64,000 bases of DNA. Source: Homalodisca vitripennis (lineage: Eukaryota > Arthropoda > Insecta > Hemiptera > Cicadellidae). This document shows, one piece after another, positions 1 to 12,831 of this stretch; position 1 is the first letter of the stretch; each line of letters opens with the position of its first letter. A model generated the notes under the pieces. The model was given only the letters and a program-made list of their open reading frames with translations, made no database searches and was not told the DNA's origin. A program made the translations under genes and the position numbers. The stretch spans positions 129,966,001 through 130,030,000 of the forward strand of contig NC_060213.1 in assembly GCF_021130785.1 (NCBI RefSeq), written 5' to 3'.

Positions 1-2690
1 TGTAGAGATTTTTCACGGCTACTGTAATCACAAGTATTTTACTTTTTGCATAAACCAAGATTTGAAAATCAACAGCATTTTATTGCATTAGAGAAATCTT
101 ACAAATAATTTGTAGCAATGTGGTCGATCGAGTTTGCTTACAACAACGAAGAAAAAACACTTTAATTTACAAAAGAAAAGTTAGACCTTAATACAAAATA
201 TTGTGCTAAGCTTTGCCCGTGTATGAGCATTTCTGGTTCAAGTGAATTATATTTACAACGCCGATGTAGAGCTTTCCTTGTTACCACGATCAAGGAAATA
301 TGTGTATGTTTATAGCCATTGCACACGTAGGCTACATGTACTTTATTACAAAGTGGTCTCAGACTTGCTTTAAGTTCAACCAGAAATTTATCTTAAATAC
401 AAAAAAATCATAGCTTAGCGCCTTCAAATAATGTTTGGCTATTTAATACTCTAACTGTCTCATGATTGCAATTTATAATCTGCAGGCGCTTTGTAAACTG
501 TTTCGTTTGCAGCGCAGACTAGTGCTGAGTTACATCAATGGGTATAGCGTATAAATCTTTTGTGTGGAAAAATACATATACATACAAATTTTCATAATAA
601 TCGGTCAAATAGTTTCTGAGTCTATATTGTTCGATGTTTTAATGTCATTGCCTTATGTTTAATCTAATATGTCAGTGAGTAACTAGAAACTTTAATTGTT
701 ATTAATCATTAAAGCATGTCTTTACGTTATTTCTTTTATGCATATCTCTCGGCAACTAATCAATCAATTTCAAGTATGTTTGTATTATGCTGTAAGTTAT
801 TCTAAAGAAATACACGAGGAGGATAAAAATCATAATGATATTGCTAAGGAATGATTTTTATTAATTTAAAGAGTTATAGCTAAAAATAAAAGGTTTCATT
901 GCCTGGGCGATATACCTTAAATACTGTTCTATATTCAATATATTTTGCATAAATAAATTAGTAACTTTCGAAATAGACACCATGTACAGTATAATATATT
1001 GTTGTATAATACTATTATAGCAAAATGTTATTTAGGTAGGTATGGCTGTATTTTTTTTTATTTTTTTTTCTGCCACAACTATTTTAAATTCATAAAGAAT
1101 GTTCTGAAAGTAAAGAATCTCAGGAAGCCACAGTGAGGGCAGGTTTATACAATGAGCTGTTGACAAGAAATATGTGTAACCAACCAGCTGGCCACTGCAG
1201 ATAACAATCAGCTGAGATGTCACGGCAATCAGTGTCGCCAACATTCCACTTGTTAACTCTCACTTTCCCTCATTGTCTTTGTATCCCTCAGTGCTTTTTT
1301 GTAATACTGCTTTATTTGTTAAGATACTTCTCATTGTTTACCACTGAAGTAAAGGTGCTTTAAAACATTATGGTTCATTTGAAAAATAAAATTTAAAAAT
1401 AACAAATTTTGGTAATTACAATATTTTATATAGTTGGTTTGCCCAATAATAATGAAGTTATTAAAATGTGTTTGCTTAAGGGCAGGCTTGTTGATAAACC
1501 TATCTTAAACACTACAGTACGGTTCAAATTTCACAACTTTACACGTAGTAATAATATAGATAGCGCCATGCTGATGTACTTTACTTCTATATCTCGCCTG
1601 AGATGTACAAGTAAAAATAAGGATATTGATAATTCATTATTTTGTAAACGTATCTCAACTTTTATTTTGTTCTAATTAATTAGGAAACGTAGCTTTGGTG
1701 AATTGTTAGAACACTATGAAAAATAGTTTTAGACGTATAAAATTGGCGTAAAAACACCAAGAAATTATTTAAATAATATATATTATATTAATTCTTATCG
1801 AATCAATGACCTCACGACACATTTTGTAAGCAAGCTTTCATGATGTCTTAAAATCGCCATACATTTCTAATCCTAAAAAATAATTTTCAAAAATATTTGG
1901 TTGTTACTGTTCTTTTACAGAAAAGAATGCAATTATTTGGCCAAGCGTTTACTTAATATGTACCTCAAGCATGGAACAAATGTACATACAGTAATTATAT
2001 TTTAGACTTGTACAACATGTACTACCATTCAAATTGAAGGTAAATCAATACACATTTTTTAAATTTTGTAATATTTTGTTTTTATCATATAATTGTTTTG
2101 TATTTAATTTTAGTCTAGTTATTATAAGAGATGTTTTAAGATATATTGCTGTAAAATTGACGACATTGTACTATTTTCAACTAATTATTATAAAGAATGT
2201 ATAGTGGATGGAAATGGAAAAAGAAAAGTCTTGTTATTTTAAAACCACAATAAAGTTAATGATTTTATTTGCTTACTGCAATATTCCCATTTCGAGTATA
2301 ATTTAAATTCATCATTTAGGAATATCAATAAGCGAAACAGAGAATATATTGACATAACTATGTACCATTATGCTTGCAGGATTGTTGGGAATCCTTGCCA
2401 TCTTATCAGGTAGTGAAGGCGAACCAAATCACTAAACATTCTTTCTTATCAGTCTAGATGGTAACACTGATATCGTGGGCGGCTATTGTAGCACAGGTAT
2501 ATGACATTTCCTCCACTAATAACAATGATAACCAACTAAAATAATTCTACTTCTACAAGTTACAAGTAAATAATAAGTATTTTATTGCTAATATAATTTA
2601 TTTCTAACAGCCAATTTTTAAAGGGGTTTTTACATTATTTCTTATATGTTTAATCGATGAAGGCAAATAATTCTTATGCCCTAAGAAAAT
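1..2690. other. AT-rich stretch without recognisable gene
   Basis: I see no convincing exon here on either strand: open frames are short and lack splice-site support. About 211-310 resembles 31091-31190 (both carry GTGTA.GAGCATTTCTGGTTC followed by an AT-rich stretch), so part of it is probably an old copy of the interspersed repeat annotated at 30945-32033. Confidence 0.5.
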
Positions 2691-3099
2691 GAAAGACTTT
2701 AAAAAAATTTCTTTATTGATATTTGGTCTTTTAAATTAAACTATAGTTGTTTTCTAGTTCCGTGTTCGTGTAAAAATCTTTGCTCATCTTTAAACTGGCC
2801 TCTTCTCTGGTAAAAATATCTTCAGATTTTTAAATGCAAAAAGGTCTGGTAGGATTTTTAGTTCTCTAGACGAAGAAAGAGACGGTTCTTTTTTTAAATA
2901 AGAATATTCTAATAAAATTCTTTTAAGTAGTTTCAACTCTGTTCTTTATGTTTTGAAAAGAACCTCCCAAAGAATTTATTTGATATTTAATTCATGAATT
3001 TATTAATACATAGTATAATGACCTCGACAAATTAATATCATAAAGGTTTCGTAAATAGTAAAAAAGTCTAATAGTTGATTTTAAATGTGAGTTTAAATG

Positions 3100-4130
3100 T
3101 TTGTATGTGTTCTCCTTGTAAAAATTTCGTCAATATTGATTCCTAAATATTTTAAATGTTTAACGTTTTCCATTTTTTATAATAATAAAAGCGATATCAT
3201 GTTTACAAGTATATTCATGAAAAATTAAAATCCCTATCGAAATTTAAACTGCAAAAATCAACATTAAGTGTTGATACATTTTATAAACTTTGTTTTTGGG
3301 CTAAAAGCCACGTTTTTAGCAAAGTCTTACCTCTAATTTTTTCTAATAGATCATTTATAAACCTTTAAAAAACTGCTGATAATACCAATCCTTGTGGGAC
3401 TCCTTTATCAATAACTTTAGAATCACCCTAAGAATCTTTGAATTTCAAAATTTGTTCTCTTCCGTAATCAGATAACTTCTAAACGAATCCAACGCCACGC
3501 CCCGAATGCCTATTTCTCCATTTTTGCAATTATAATATCAAATTCAGCTAGTTCGTAAGCTTTCTTGAAATTTATAAATAAAGCTGTTGTATCCTTTTTG
3601 GAATTAATGCTCTTATATAAAATTGGACAAATTCAGAAAGCACATCCTCGGTTGATTTGCCCTCTGTGTTGAAAATTAGGAAAATATTGTTTCTATTCAA
3701 AATATTCGATTTGTTACTTTTTCTAAAACATTTGAGAATGCTGGTAAAATAATTATTGACCTTAAACAATAGACATTACAGTTGTTTACTTGTTTTTGAA
3801 TGCGTACAATCAAACTTCGCTTAAATACGATAGGAAACTTTCCTTTACAAAACATAGATTAAAAATGCAGCATATCAGATGTAGTAGGTTTCAATAGTTT
3901 CCAAAAGGTCGACAGATGGTTATCCATTCAACGTGATTTTTCATTTTTCAAATGTTTAGTAATTTTTTCGAATCCTCTCTACAGTAATAGGAGCGATAAA
4001 TAACGGTTTCTCCGTTTAGATGAAATAATTTTTTAGTACCCTGGCGTCATCTTCCCTGCTAACTATTCTGTTAGTTCATGGCTCCATGACATTGACATAT
4101 TCTCCCTTTGAAAATTTTGCAACACTGCAT
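3100..4130 (-). mobile_element. Degenerate non-LTR retrotransposon (LINE), reverse transcriptase fragment
   Basis: Reading the minus strand from about 3850 down to 3340, pieces of a reverse transcriptase appear in the correct order but in shifting frames. They are a segment ending in LPAFSNVLEKVTNRIF, then GKSTEDVLSEFVQF, then GEIGIRGVALDSFRSYL, then DKGVPQG followed by FINDLLEK. These correspond to the finger/palm motifs of Jockey/CR1-type LINEs, with GVPQG being the conserved motif before the catalytic palm. Stops and frameshifts make it a dead copy. The borders are not visible; the limits given are those of the recognisable coding remnant. The assignment to LINE is firm, the clade is not. 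Confidence 0.75.
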
Positions 4131-4302
4131 TACTTGGTTGAAGTATAATCTTTGCTATAGAAATGGTTGTAAAGCTTTAAATATTTGAACCATTTATCTC
4201 CAGTTCTCGGATGCTTTACTCAGTACGCACTCATAGAAACAGAACGTCCGTTACATTTGGATATCTCGTGTGAATAACTCAAGTTCCAATAATACCACTA
4301 AC

Positions 4303-4643
4303 CTGTTCTAAGACCGCCCTGAGCAGTTTAATCTCCTGGAACGGTTGTTCTGCTAGCTCCCGTCTCCTGCGCCGTCCAGACACCACCCCCAGCTGGAGCA
4401 GAATGGGGTTGGAGGCGAACACAGCCGCCGCCCCCAGCAGTGCAACCCCTGCTAGAGGGATCAGCAAAGCTCTCAGTCCATCGTGTTGGGGGTAGTGATG
4501 AGGATGGTGTTCCACGTGGTGAGGATGATGTTCCACATGATGAGGATGATGTTCCACGTGGTTGAGATGATGATCCACGTGGTGAGGGTAGTAACTGGGC
4601 TCGTAGTTGTAGCTGTAGTGCTCTGGATGATCGTGGAGATCGT
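4303..4643 (-). CDS. His-rich single-pass membrane protein, exon 2
   Basis: This exon has an open frame from the acceptor (minus-strand AATGTACAG at 4644) to a good donor (GAACAG then GTTAGT, exon edge 4303). It encodes about 113 residues: an acidic/aromatic start (DDLHDHPEHYSYNYEP), a block of repeated HHVEHHP units that could bind metal, a hydrophobic segment (ALLIPLAGVALLGAAAVFAS) that is probably a membrane helix, and a basic run of five Arg, then EIKLLRAVLEQ. Entry phase fits the exon at 8673-8859. If the donor is ignored the frame stops eight codons later, so at least one further exon is expected at lower coordinates; I could not identify it. I do not recognise a named family. The acceptor has a weak pyrimidine tract, so the upstream edge is less sure than the coding content. 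Confidence 0.6.
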
Positions 4644-4799
4644 CTGTACATTGGTCACACATTTATTTCACTGATAAAATACACGTTTTGGTTGATAATA
4701 CTATTAGAAATAATTAAAATTTACATGTAAACATTACAGAAGTACGCCATTCCACGTGTAGCGTAACAGTTCACTAAAGTTCCATGATACATTTCAAGT

Positions 4800-5070
4800 C
4801 TACAATTACATGTGTTACTATGTCATTTGTAAAAATGCTATATGATATGAAGTTTGTTTACAAATCTATTTATTCTGCGACTTTCTCGTTGCCACTATAG
4901 TTACCCATAGGCAATGTTCACTAACGCTCAGCCAAAATCCATTGAATGAAATACATCACCATTTAAATCGATGTTCTCTTTATCATACAGAAAAGAAAGT
5001 GCTACATCTCCCCGGTATACAAAATAGAAATTATGTCAGCCTCCTGAGTGATAGGCTTCAATTACGCTCA
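4800..5070 (+). repeat. Interspersed repeat family R-A, copy 1
   Basis: This copy shares with 5100-5460 and 11680-11960 a TTTCTCGTTGCCA segment, an AACGCTCAGCCAAAATCC segment, and a closing AGTGATAGGCTTC..TACGCTCAGCCAA segment. It is diverged, has no coding content, and the element type is unknown. Confidence 0.55.
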
Positions 5071-5099
5071 GCCAAATCCAACTGGGTGGACATGCTCCA

Positions 5100-5460
5100 T
5101 TCTTGTCTACGTAGAAATTGAGTTTCATGCAAAAGTTTTACAGACTATAGATATAATCTTACGGATATCTCATGTTAGTATTAAAATGTCATATGATCGT
5201 TCTCAGTATGCTTCAAATTTATTTTCTCTGCTATTTCCTCGATGAAATTATAGTTAATAAATGTAAATAATGTGTTTACTAATGCTCAGCCAAATCCTAT
5301 GGAGAAACATGCTCATCATCGAACTTGATGTTGCATCTATAGAAGATGACGTTTCATAGATCAGTTCGTTCTCGAGATGTGTGGATAGACAGACAGACAA
5401 AAATTACATCTTTTCCATCCCTTCAAGTGATAGGCTTCGTTAACGCTCAGCCAATAAATT
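5100..5460 (+). repeat. Interspersed repeat family R-A, copy 2
   Basis: This is the second copy of the family. It has ATGCTCAGCCAAATCC near 5283, the GATAGACAGACAGACAAAAA run near 5384, and AGTGATAGGCTTCGTTAACG followed by CTCAGCCAA at about 5426-5453. It lies directly after copy 1, giving a tandem-like arrangement. Confidence 0.55.
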
Positions 5461-6499
5461 TAATGTGGAGATTTTGTTAAGTACTGCCTAATAAATTATG
5501 ATCTCGGAATTTTGGCTCGATTATTACAGCAATCAGGAGGTGATTGTTAGTTACGTGCGTTGACCAGATTTGTGATTATCCGTAACTAACTGTTTCTAAA
5601 AAATCAGGGAAATCCTTTTCCGGAGTTCAGTTGAAAACAATTTAAAGGAGTTGAAACAGAAATTTATGAAATAATATGGCAACTTATCAAGTCCATGGCA
5701 AACAGAGTCGAGAACAATTCTAGGTTGAGTTTGATCCTGATATTCTATCACAGCAGGAACAAGATTGGACTTTGCGCCTATGACGTATTCTGGAAATATG
5801 AGCACGTTAGCAATATTGATTGCTCTAGTGTATTTTATTACTGCCGTTATAATGAATAGAAAGTTTACATTAGTTTTTGTATTTATTTTAATGTTGTTCT
5901 AAGCCAGTAAGTTAATCGAATTGAATCATTTTAATTCCTTCATAGATTTCTGCTCTTGAACTTTTGAATGCGTAATAATTTTCAGTATTATAACTCCTCT
6001 CAAATTCGAGGATAAGTGCTTCATCGCATTCGAAATTAGTGCCTAAATTTGTATGGTGACTATGTTGAAAAATAGTATTTTAGTGTCACTTTCAAATGTA
6101 TATAACACCAAATTTTTTGTGCTTTGTTTTTTGTTTTAATCAAAACGTAATTTACTTACTGGATAGCCCTCGTACTTTGTAAGATTCATTCGTAAATTTT
6201 AATTTCTTTTACAGTACCTTTTTAAACCATTGTGGTTATTTTGTTAAGCACTATACTAATGTAGAGCAAAATTTGTTTAATACCGTAAGTTATGTACTTT
6301 ATTGTAAAACAATTCCAACATACAGTTTGGATTTTGCTTTCTAATAATAGACTGTCCAAATTTTAAATTCGTCCTCAGTATAAATATTCTAAACGTAGAA
6401 AGGAGAGATATATAGCTTCCGGTACTAGTGGATCGTCGACTATACTTACGGCAAGACCTTATTAAACATTTGCCTTGATATAGCGTTCTGGTAATAGCG
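5461..6499. other. No recognisable feature
   Basis: This segment lies inside the putative intron of the His-rich gene. Short open frames on both strands lack splice signals or recognisable domains. Confidence 0.4.
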
Positions 6500-6922
6500 T
6501 CGCCGACATCGTTGACTTTTTTGTGGACAGTATACCAGTGCTCAAGAGGAAGATCGCCGATCTGCATGAGTTATCTGCCTAGGAGTTGCACAATGAGGGA
6601 AGACATTCGTTCTTACACTTTATCTGTACGTCTCTCATTGCTGTTATTTATATGTTTGTGTCTTGTTAATTCTTGTCTAATCTTGTTTATTCTCATTGTT
6701 TCGTGCTAATTTATTGCTGTTGTTGTTCGTTGTTTTCCATAGTTCAAATCACGGTACACTAATAATTAATTACGTTATTGTCATTCATAGTTTATATCCG
6801 TTTCGTCACTTAAATAGTTTATTAATCGTTATTGCTCTATTTGTCACTGTGGTTGTTTACTTTCATTGTTTAATATTATGTTCAAAACTGTAAAAATGGA
6901 GATGTCCGTTGAAATGTAAAAT

Positions 6923-6952
<30 letters not shown>
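6500..6952 (+). mobile_element. Probable LINE 3' end with (TAAA)n tail
   Basis: A T-rich non-coding stretch ends in an A-rich tandem tail made of AAATAAATAAAT units at about 6919-6951. A short tandem tail after a non-coding 3' region is typical of LINEs that end without a long poly(A). The upstream coding part is missing or unrecognisable, so the call rests on the tail and base composition. Confidence 0.4.
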
Positions 6953-6953
<1 letters not shown>

Positions 6954-8428
6954 TAGCATCATTGAAGTTTATGTTATTTTAGACAATATTCTAAAAATTA
7001 ACTTACAAATATCTTAGTATAATACAGTATAATACTGTACAGTGCATTACAATAAATAAATCCAATTAATATTGTTTTAATTCAATAAACTTTCAATCAA
7101 TTATCGTAAAACATAAGTAAAGTGACAAATTATCATGTTTTAAATTTTGTTTACGTAATAAATCCATAAAATATATTATTACAATACAAACAAATTTTAT
7201 AAACGTACCAATATGTTACAATTCATTGATATAATTTCACTATGGTTAAATATACATCTTCTCATATGATCTTATGATAAAAAAATGAATACGATTTAAG
7301 AGGTGTGTTTGTGATTAGCTATATTAGCTTAGTTGCATATTGTATAGATTTAGTTAATTTTACTGTTATGGCCGTATATCTAGATCTGACTATGTTCCAT
7401 ACAACATTGGTGTCTACGAACAATGAAATATGATTGATTGATCATTCAAAACTTTAGACAATGAAAACAACAAATTTAATCAACTTATATGTACTTTTTA
7501 TCCCATGACATCGTATACAGCGGCACTTTGAGCTGCACTGGACCACTAATAGTTCTGTAATAACAGTCATGATTCATATTTAATAGACAAATTAAAATAA
7601 TTTTGTGTCAATAATAAGCACCAACATGCTTTCCTTATTTTTATAATATGTTATCAGCAGCCTTTTTTAATTTAACATAACCCTTTATACTTCACAAACG
7701 ATGCGGCGACAGCTTTAAACCACTCAAGCCTCAAATAATATTTACACCTTTTATTTAATTTTTATTACAATTATTTAAACCGATTAAGGAAAAGGAAAAT
7801 AAGAATTTTTCCATTTTTAGAAATCAAATAATTGAGAATTATTATCATATAAAGAGAATTAATTTAAGATAGTACACTAATATGTATTAGTGTAGGTGTG
7901 AATTAATGTTTAGGGAACATTAAGTTCCACCCTGAAACATTTATTACGTTATAATTCAAACATGGCTTTGTTAACATATGAGAGCCCGAACCGGGATTGG
8001 AACCTGAGACCCTAGGGTGGGAAGCTGAAAAACAAACAATATGAGCTAATCATAGGTCATAATCTATCAGACACCGAGTTACAGTAGGAATATGTTGTAC
8101 AGGAAAAGAAATTATACGTTTTACATATTAATAAATTGCAATATGTTCAGGATATATCTTTGTGTGATATGAAACCTTTACTGGAATAAGTTAAAACTAC
8201 ATAGTTTATTGTACTTCGACTTGTTTTTACTTGTGTTATCGAAGTTATCTTATTATAACTAGAAACTATTGCAGTAAACGCTTCCTAATTCTTACATATG
8301 CCTACTCTGATTTTGGTAATTAATTCGAAAAGTAGACATATAAAACTCGTTACATCCGTACAATAGTAGGCTACTTATAACAATAACCTACTTTATTGGT
8401 TTTATCATAACCTACCTTATCTAATTTT
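6953..8428. other. AT-rich intronic stretch, nothing recognised
   Basis: No exon, RNA gene or clear repeat was found on either strand. Confidence 0.4.
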
Positions 8429-8626
8429 AATGTTGAGTTTAGCTCCAGATCACATTCCTCTTAGTGGAACATCTTAAATGTGATGCTGTGGCAGAGTTTG
8501 GTATTTGGAGTAATGTTCGTCTGAAGAGTTAAAAAAAGGGCTGTGACGAAGAAGCTCAAAACATCTTCTGCCAGAAGTCAAGACGCTCCACTAAGAGGAA
8601 GTTGAACTGGAGCTAAACTCAACATT
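8429..8626. repeat. 198-bp MITE-like inverted-repeat element
   Basis: The ends are inverted copies of each other. AATGTTGAGTTTAGCTCCAG at the left reappears as its complement at 8607-8626, and the similarity continues inward through TTCCTCTTAGTGGA, about 45 bp per arm with a few mismatches. The centre is non-coding. No clear target duplication was found. It lies 46 bp downstream (minus strand) of the signal-peptide exon's donor, inside that intron. Confidence 0.65.
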
Positions 8627-8672
8627 CACATTGAATCAACCCTACCCACTATGGCTACTATTATAGATCTAC

Positions 8673-8859
8673 CTGCAAAATATCCTGGGTAAACAGCTGA
8701 TCGTTGGTTGGACTCCTGAGAAACTATTGGATCATCCGTAGCCTTTTTTTCATCAGCTGATTTCCCGACGGCCCCAGCTGTTCCGTTGCCGCTCACCAGT
8801 ATGGCAACTGTCATTGCCAAGTCCCAGCAGCAGAACCCGAGGAACCACAACACCCGCAT
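8673..8859 (-). CDS. Signal-peptide exon of the His-rich membrane protein
   Basis: The frame starts with ATG at 8859 and encodes 62 residues plus one base before a good donor (TTTGCAG then GTAGAT). The first 24 residues (MRVLWFLGFCCWDLAMTVAI and on to SG) look like a signal peptide. They are followed by a low-complexity hydrophilic segment with SADEKKATDDPIV and ending SAVYPGYFA. It leaves phase 1, which matches the entry phase of the exon at 4303-4643; splicing the two gives a continuous frame of about 176 codons. The joined product would be a secreted or membrane protein with the His-rich segment outside the basic run. The link between the two exons is inference from phase and strand; a transcript would settle it. 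Confidence 0.6.
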
Positions 8860-10431
8860 GGTAGAGATGAACTAGCTGCGGTAGCCAGGGTGTCGTAGGT
8901 GGAAAGCCTGCTCCATAGACCATGGAATATCATGTGACAATGCCCATTGTCTGGAGTACTCCGAGTTTGGTAATTGGTGTTATGCGACTTCTTCGTTTTA
9001 GGATGAATTGTCGTGTCTTAAAACTGGTACAACTTTCACTAATTTCATATACACCTTCCCCAAAACTAAAATATGATTTTTTTTTTTTTTATTTGGAGTA
9101 GATTTATCAATTTAGATTACGCAATTTAACTTTGTACTGTTATGAATACAAATTAATTTAATCAAAATCCAATTCGCTTTCTGTGTCCTTCATTTGTACC
9201 GTAAAAATAAAAATTTCTGCAGGTTTTATTAAAAATTTTGATCTTTCTTGATGAAATAACAAAATTATTGTTGCCCAAAGATGACAAAATGTGTTTTTCA
9301 CTCCATTCTTTGCATTTGATACGGGTTTTCTTTAAAAACTACTTAGCTTACAGTTTTGGGACCTGTTTCATGCAATTTATCAGATCAAAAAATGTCAGCA
9401 ACGATTGAATTCGCTCCTTAATCTACCTTACCAGAATTTCAGGATTTTACCTCGTTTTACGTGGTGAGCTGAAATCCGAACGAAATCTTTCGCTAGTCGT
9501 AACTCGCTAACAAAACATTTCCGGACCCATGCTTATATAAACTTTTTTCATTATTTTAAATGTAGAATTAGTTCTCACAATTTCTGCATACCTTCGTGAA
9601 CCACCCTTAATAAAGCATTAACACACTTGCTTGGACAGCTCCTCTTGAAATCTACATCACGAACTAAATGCATATCGTAAACCATTCTTTTTTATTTGTC
9701 ATAATACGAGACATGTCATTGCAAGCCAGGCCGTTCGGCTTTATTATTTATTAATAATATCAATAAATCCCAATTAATAATTTATCTTAAGAAACTAATC
9801 TTCTATGCCCATGCGGAGGTTAAACAGCAATCTATCAGTCCCAAGAGCATTAACAAGTTTATTTGCCACAAACCAGGCTTGTATTATGTTCCGTACCATA
9901 ATTAAAATATTCGTGTAAGCACAAGAATGCTAGTTACTAGTTTAAATTTACTGTTAGCCTACTATCGAGTAACAGATTGTTGTCCAGCGATAAAATGTAA
10001 CTTTCAGTGTGAAAGTCTTGTGCAGCATCAGCGGTCTATCAGACATAGCATCAGCTTCTTAGCCTTACATTTTGTGCTTATCCACTTTTTAAATTAAAAT
10101 TCAGAATATTAGAAATATTAGATGATTTTTTTATTTAGAGAGAAATATAGTAACTATGGACCACGATACTGCCCAAGACAGTGTTGCCTCATCAGTTAAA
10201 TGAACAAGAGCTTACCGCGCTTGCATAACAAAACTAAATTCACAAAACTTGCTTAGTAAAATCTGTGTTACAAATTAAACATTTAATTTTTTTTCCAAAA
10301 CTATCCAACCAAGATATGACTTTAAGATCCCTTTGTTTGAAGTTTGTTTTTGTCGATGGAAAGATTGGGAAGGAAAGAGGATTCATCCGGATACGAGTAT
10401 TTGCCATTGTTCAGTGAAACAAAAATCAGTA
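8860..10431. other. No gene recognised; presumed upstream region of the minus-strand gene
   Basis: I found no convincing TATA box or coding sequence. The part next to 8860 presumably holds the promoter and 5' UTR of the His-rich gene. Confidence 0.35.
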
Positions 10432-10620
10432 ACACTACGTTTCAAGATCTGCAATCTGATCTCTTCAGCAGGTAAATAACTAATCTAAGACATAATTACC
10501 TAAGATATAATTAACATAATTCATAACTGAAATAATTATTTTAACCTAGTTTGTAATTATGTCTTAGATTAGTTATTTATCTGGAGAGGAGATCATATTG
10601 CAGATCTCGAAACGTAGTGT
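10432..10620. repeat. Large inverted repeat, 68-bp arms around a 53-bp spacer
   Basis: Arm 10432-10499 (ACACTACGTTTCAAGATCTG onward) is the reverse complement of 10553-10620 with only a handful of mismatches. The outer part (ACGTTTCGAGATCTGCAAT.TGATCTC) resembles 38640-38690. Such foldbacks arise when two copies of a repeat end insert head to head. Confidence 0.75.
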
Positions 10621-10919
10621 CTAAGAGCTTCATATAGAGACAAATGTCGAATTTTTCGAACCGACCCGTCAAGAATAAAAGTTAATATGATATTTAATAA
10701 AAACTTTTTCTTGTAACTCTAAAATTGCACGCCCAATAACAGCACACTGTGACTATTTTGTGTAAAAATTAGGCCTTAATCGGATCACAAGTATCCCAGT
10801 TATGAATTTTCAAAGTTGCATGCATTTTTATTGAAACGCTCTAAAATCGGTAGGTAGCCTACCTTTTTCGTTGCTATCCTTATAAAAACTGGAAGTAAAT
10901 AATTTGCTTTAATTTTTTT

Positions 10920-11591
10920 GGTACTTTGGGATTATACCGACCACACCAGTATGAAGAACACAAAAATAGAAATTTATAGAAACAAACATGATAGAACGAA
11001 AAAACAACTCTTCAATTACAAAATTACAAACTTACAAGCATTTCCAGGTATTGTGATCGGTATTGTTGTCGCTGTTATCTTATCTTTCTCGAGAATCCTG
11101 ATTACGGCAGGCCGCGCGGCATCACGTGATTTGCACGGTACATCATTGCCTTTCCATTACAATTCAATTTATATTTCTGATTAGCCCCTCTAGAATTTGA
11201 TATTTTACTGATAGGTACTATCTCGAGGGATGTTTTTCTTTCGTCGACATCAGCGCGGGGCAGCACCGAAGTTTTGAGTGTTTTTTTAATAAAAAGTTTA
11301 GTTTGGTAAATGTTTGTTTTTGTTGAATTTTTGTGTTTGGAGAAATGTAGAGGTAAAACACGGAAGTACAACAAAGCGATGCACCAGCTGAACGGGCGGC
11401 GAGACTGCAATCACGTTATCTACTAGACGCTCGACTTTGACCTCTGTCTGAGGATGGGGAGGTGTTTGCGATAAGACAATTCCTGTTTTATATTGACGAA
11501 ATATTGTTCTACGCTAATCTAGTAATCAGTAGAAACGAAATGTGAAATAACGATTCATGTCTGGGTGTGGTCGGTATAATCCCAAAGTACC
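10920..11591 (-). mobile_element. Merlin-type non-autonomous DNA transposon, copy 1
   Basis: The element has terminal inverted repeats of about 28 bp beginning GGTACTTTGGGATTATACCG at both ends. It is flanked by a perfect 8-bp duplication ATTTTTTT (10912-10919 and 11592-11599). The 672-bp interior matches copy 2 (16446-17195) in inverted orientation and lacks a 78-bp hairpin-containing segment found there. It has no transposase. Family assignment comes from the 8-bp duplication, the GG terminus and the transposase remnant in copy 3. Strand is given relative to copy 3. Confidence 0.85.
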
Positions 11592-11679
11592 ATTTTTTTA
11601 AATAATCATTTCTTGTCACCGACGTTTATCATTGACTTCCATTATATTTTCTTTTCTTTTGATATACGAGGCAAACTAT

Positions 11680-11960
11680 ATACATTAATATAATTCCACG
11701 TGTTAAAATATCATTTGATTCAACTCAGCTTATTCACAAATGTATTTTTATTCTGTTATTTTCTCGTTGCCAGTATGGTTACTCATAGTACAAAGAATTT
11801 AGAAATATTTGCTAACGCTCATTCAAATCCCATGGAATGACATGTACCATCATCAGTTTGATTTCAAGATCTCGTGTGGGCAAACAGACAAACAGACAAA
11901 AATTAAATTTTTTCCAGCCCGACGAGTGATAAGCTCGCTAACGCTCAGCCAATTATGTTC
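11680..11960 (+). repeat. Interspersed repeat family R-A, copy 3
   Basis: This copy has TTTTCTCGTTGCCAGTATGG, CTAACGCTCATTCAAATCCC, ACAGACAAACAGACAAAAAT and GAGTGATAAGCTCGCTAACG followed by CTCAGCCAA, in the same order as the copies at 4.8-5.46 kb. Confidence 0.6.
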
Positions 11961-12710
11961 TAACATTTAAGGGCGCGCTCAAGTAGAAAATAAGTCTCAA
12001 GAGGATAACCACATAAACGTTCCTTACCAATCAGGTGATGTACGACCTTTTATATGGTCAACTTAAACTAACGGTCCACTCCTCTATACATCCCTTGGTC
12101 AGATTTTCTGAATTGTTTTTATATTGTATAAAACTTATATTAACATTTACGTTTTATTAATTGTATTTAAGCGTGATTTTTACTGTATAACAATTAGTTT
12201 TTGTTAGAATTAAAAATTATACAAAGATAAACTTTTATTTGGTGGTATCGAAAGGCCTTACAAAATAAAAGGTCTTTAACAAGTGTTTTCACTCTAACCT
12301 GTGCTCACATTTTAATTTTTTTCCAAATATTATTCAAATTTGATGCCGGTGTAATCATTGTTTTTATCTCGATATTGTTGATATCGAAACTATTTTGTAT
12401 GTTTGCCAATATATTTGACCAATTAACTACTAGTAAATTCTGTTATCCTGAATAATATCATGGAGAAACGAATTAAAACTCGATTGCAGCACTTAAATTA
12501 AACTCCTTTGATTAAAATAAAGTGCATTCATATTCCTGTTCAGATACCTGTATTTAAAGACTTCATAATAAGCCGTTGTTAAATAATTATAACATTTTCA
12601 ATGTGTTCCTTTTGTTTAGTAATAAAAACAACAATATCATATATATGTATAGGCTACAATTAATACGAATGTTCTCTCATTAGGTACAATATAATAATAT
12701 ATTTTTCAAT
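11961..12710. other. No recognisable feature
   Basis: AT-rich, no exon or repeat recognised. Confidence 0.4.
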
Positions 12711-12714
12711 TTAA

Positions 12715-12759
12715 AGGCAGTGCGGCGGTCGAGTGACCGTCACTTCTGTCGGTCAGTCG

Positions 12760-12831
<72 letters not shown>

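Noticed and set aside
1032..1244. Serine protease exon (minus-strand frame containing STAHCIN)
   Set aside because: Only this short resemblance to the trypsin TAAHC motif; no other protease motif, no splice sites, poly-T in the frame.
4328..4674. Several overlapping frames on both strands at the His-rich exon
   Set aside because: Shadows of the His repeat in other frames; only one frame has splice-consistent edges and a plausible membrane helix.
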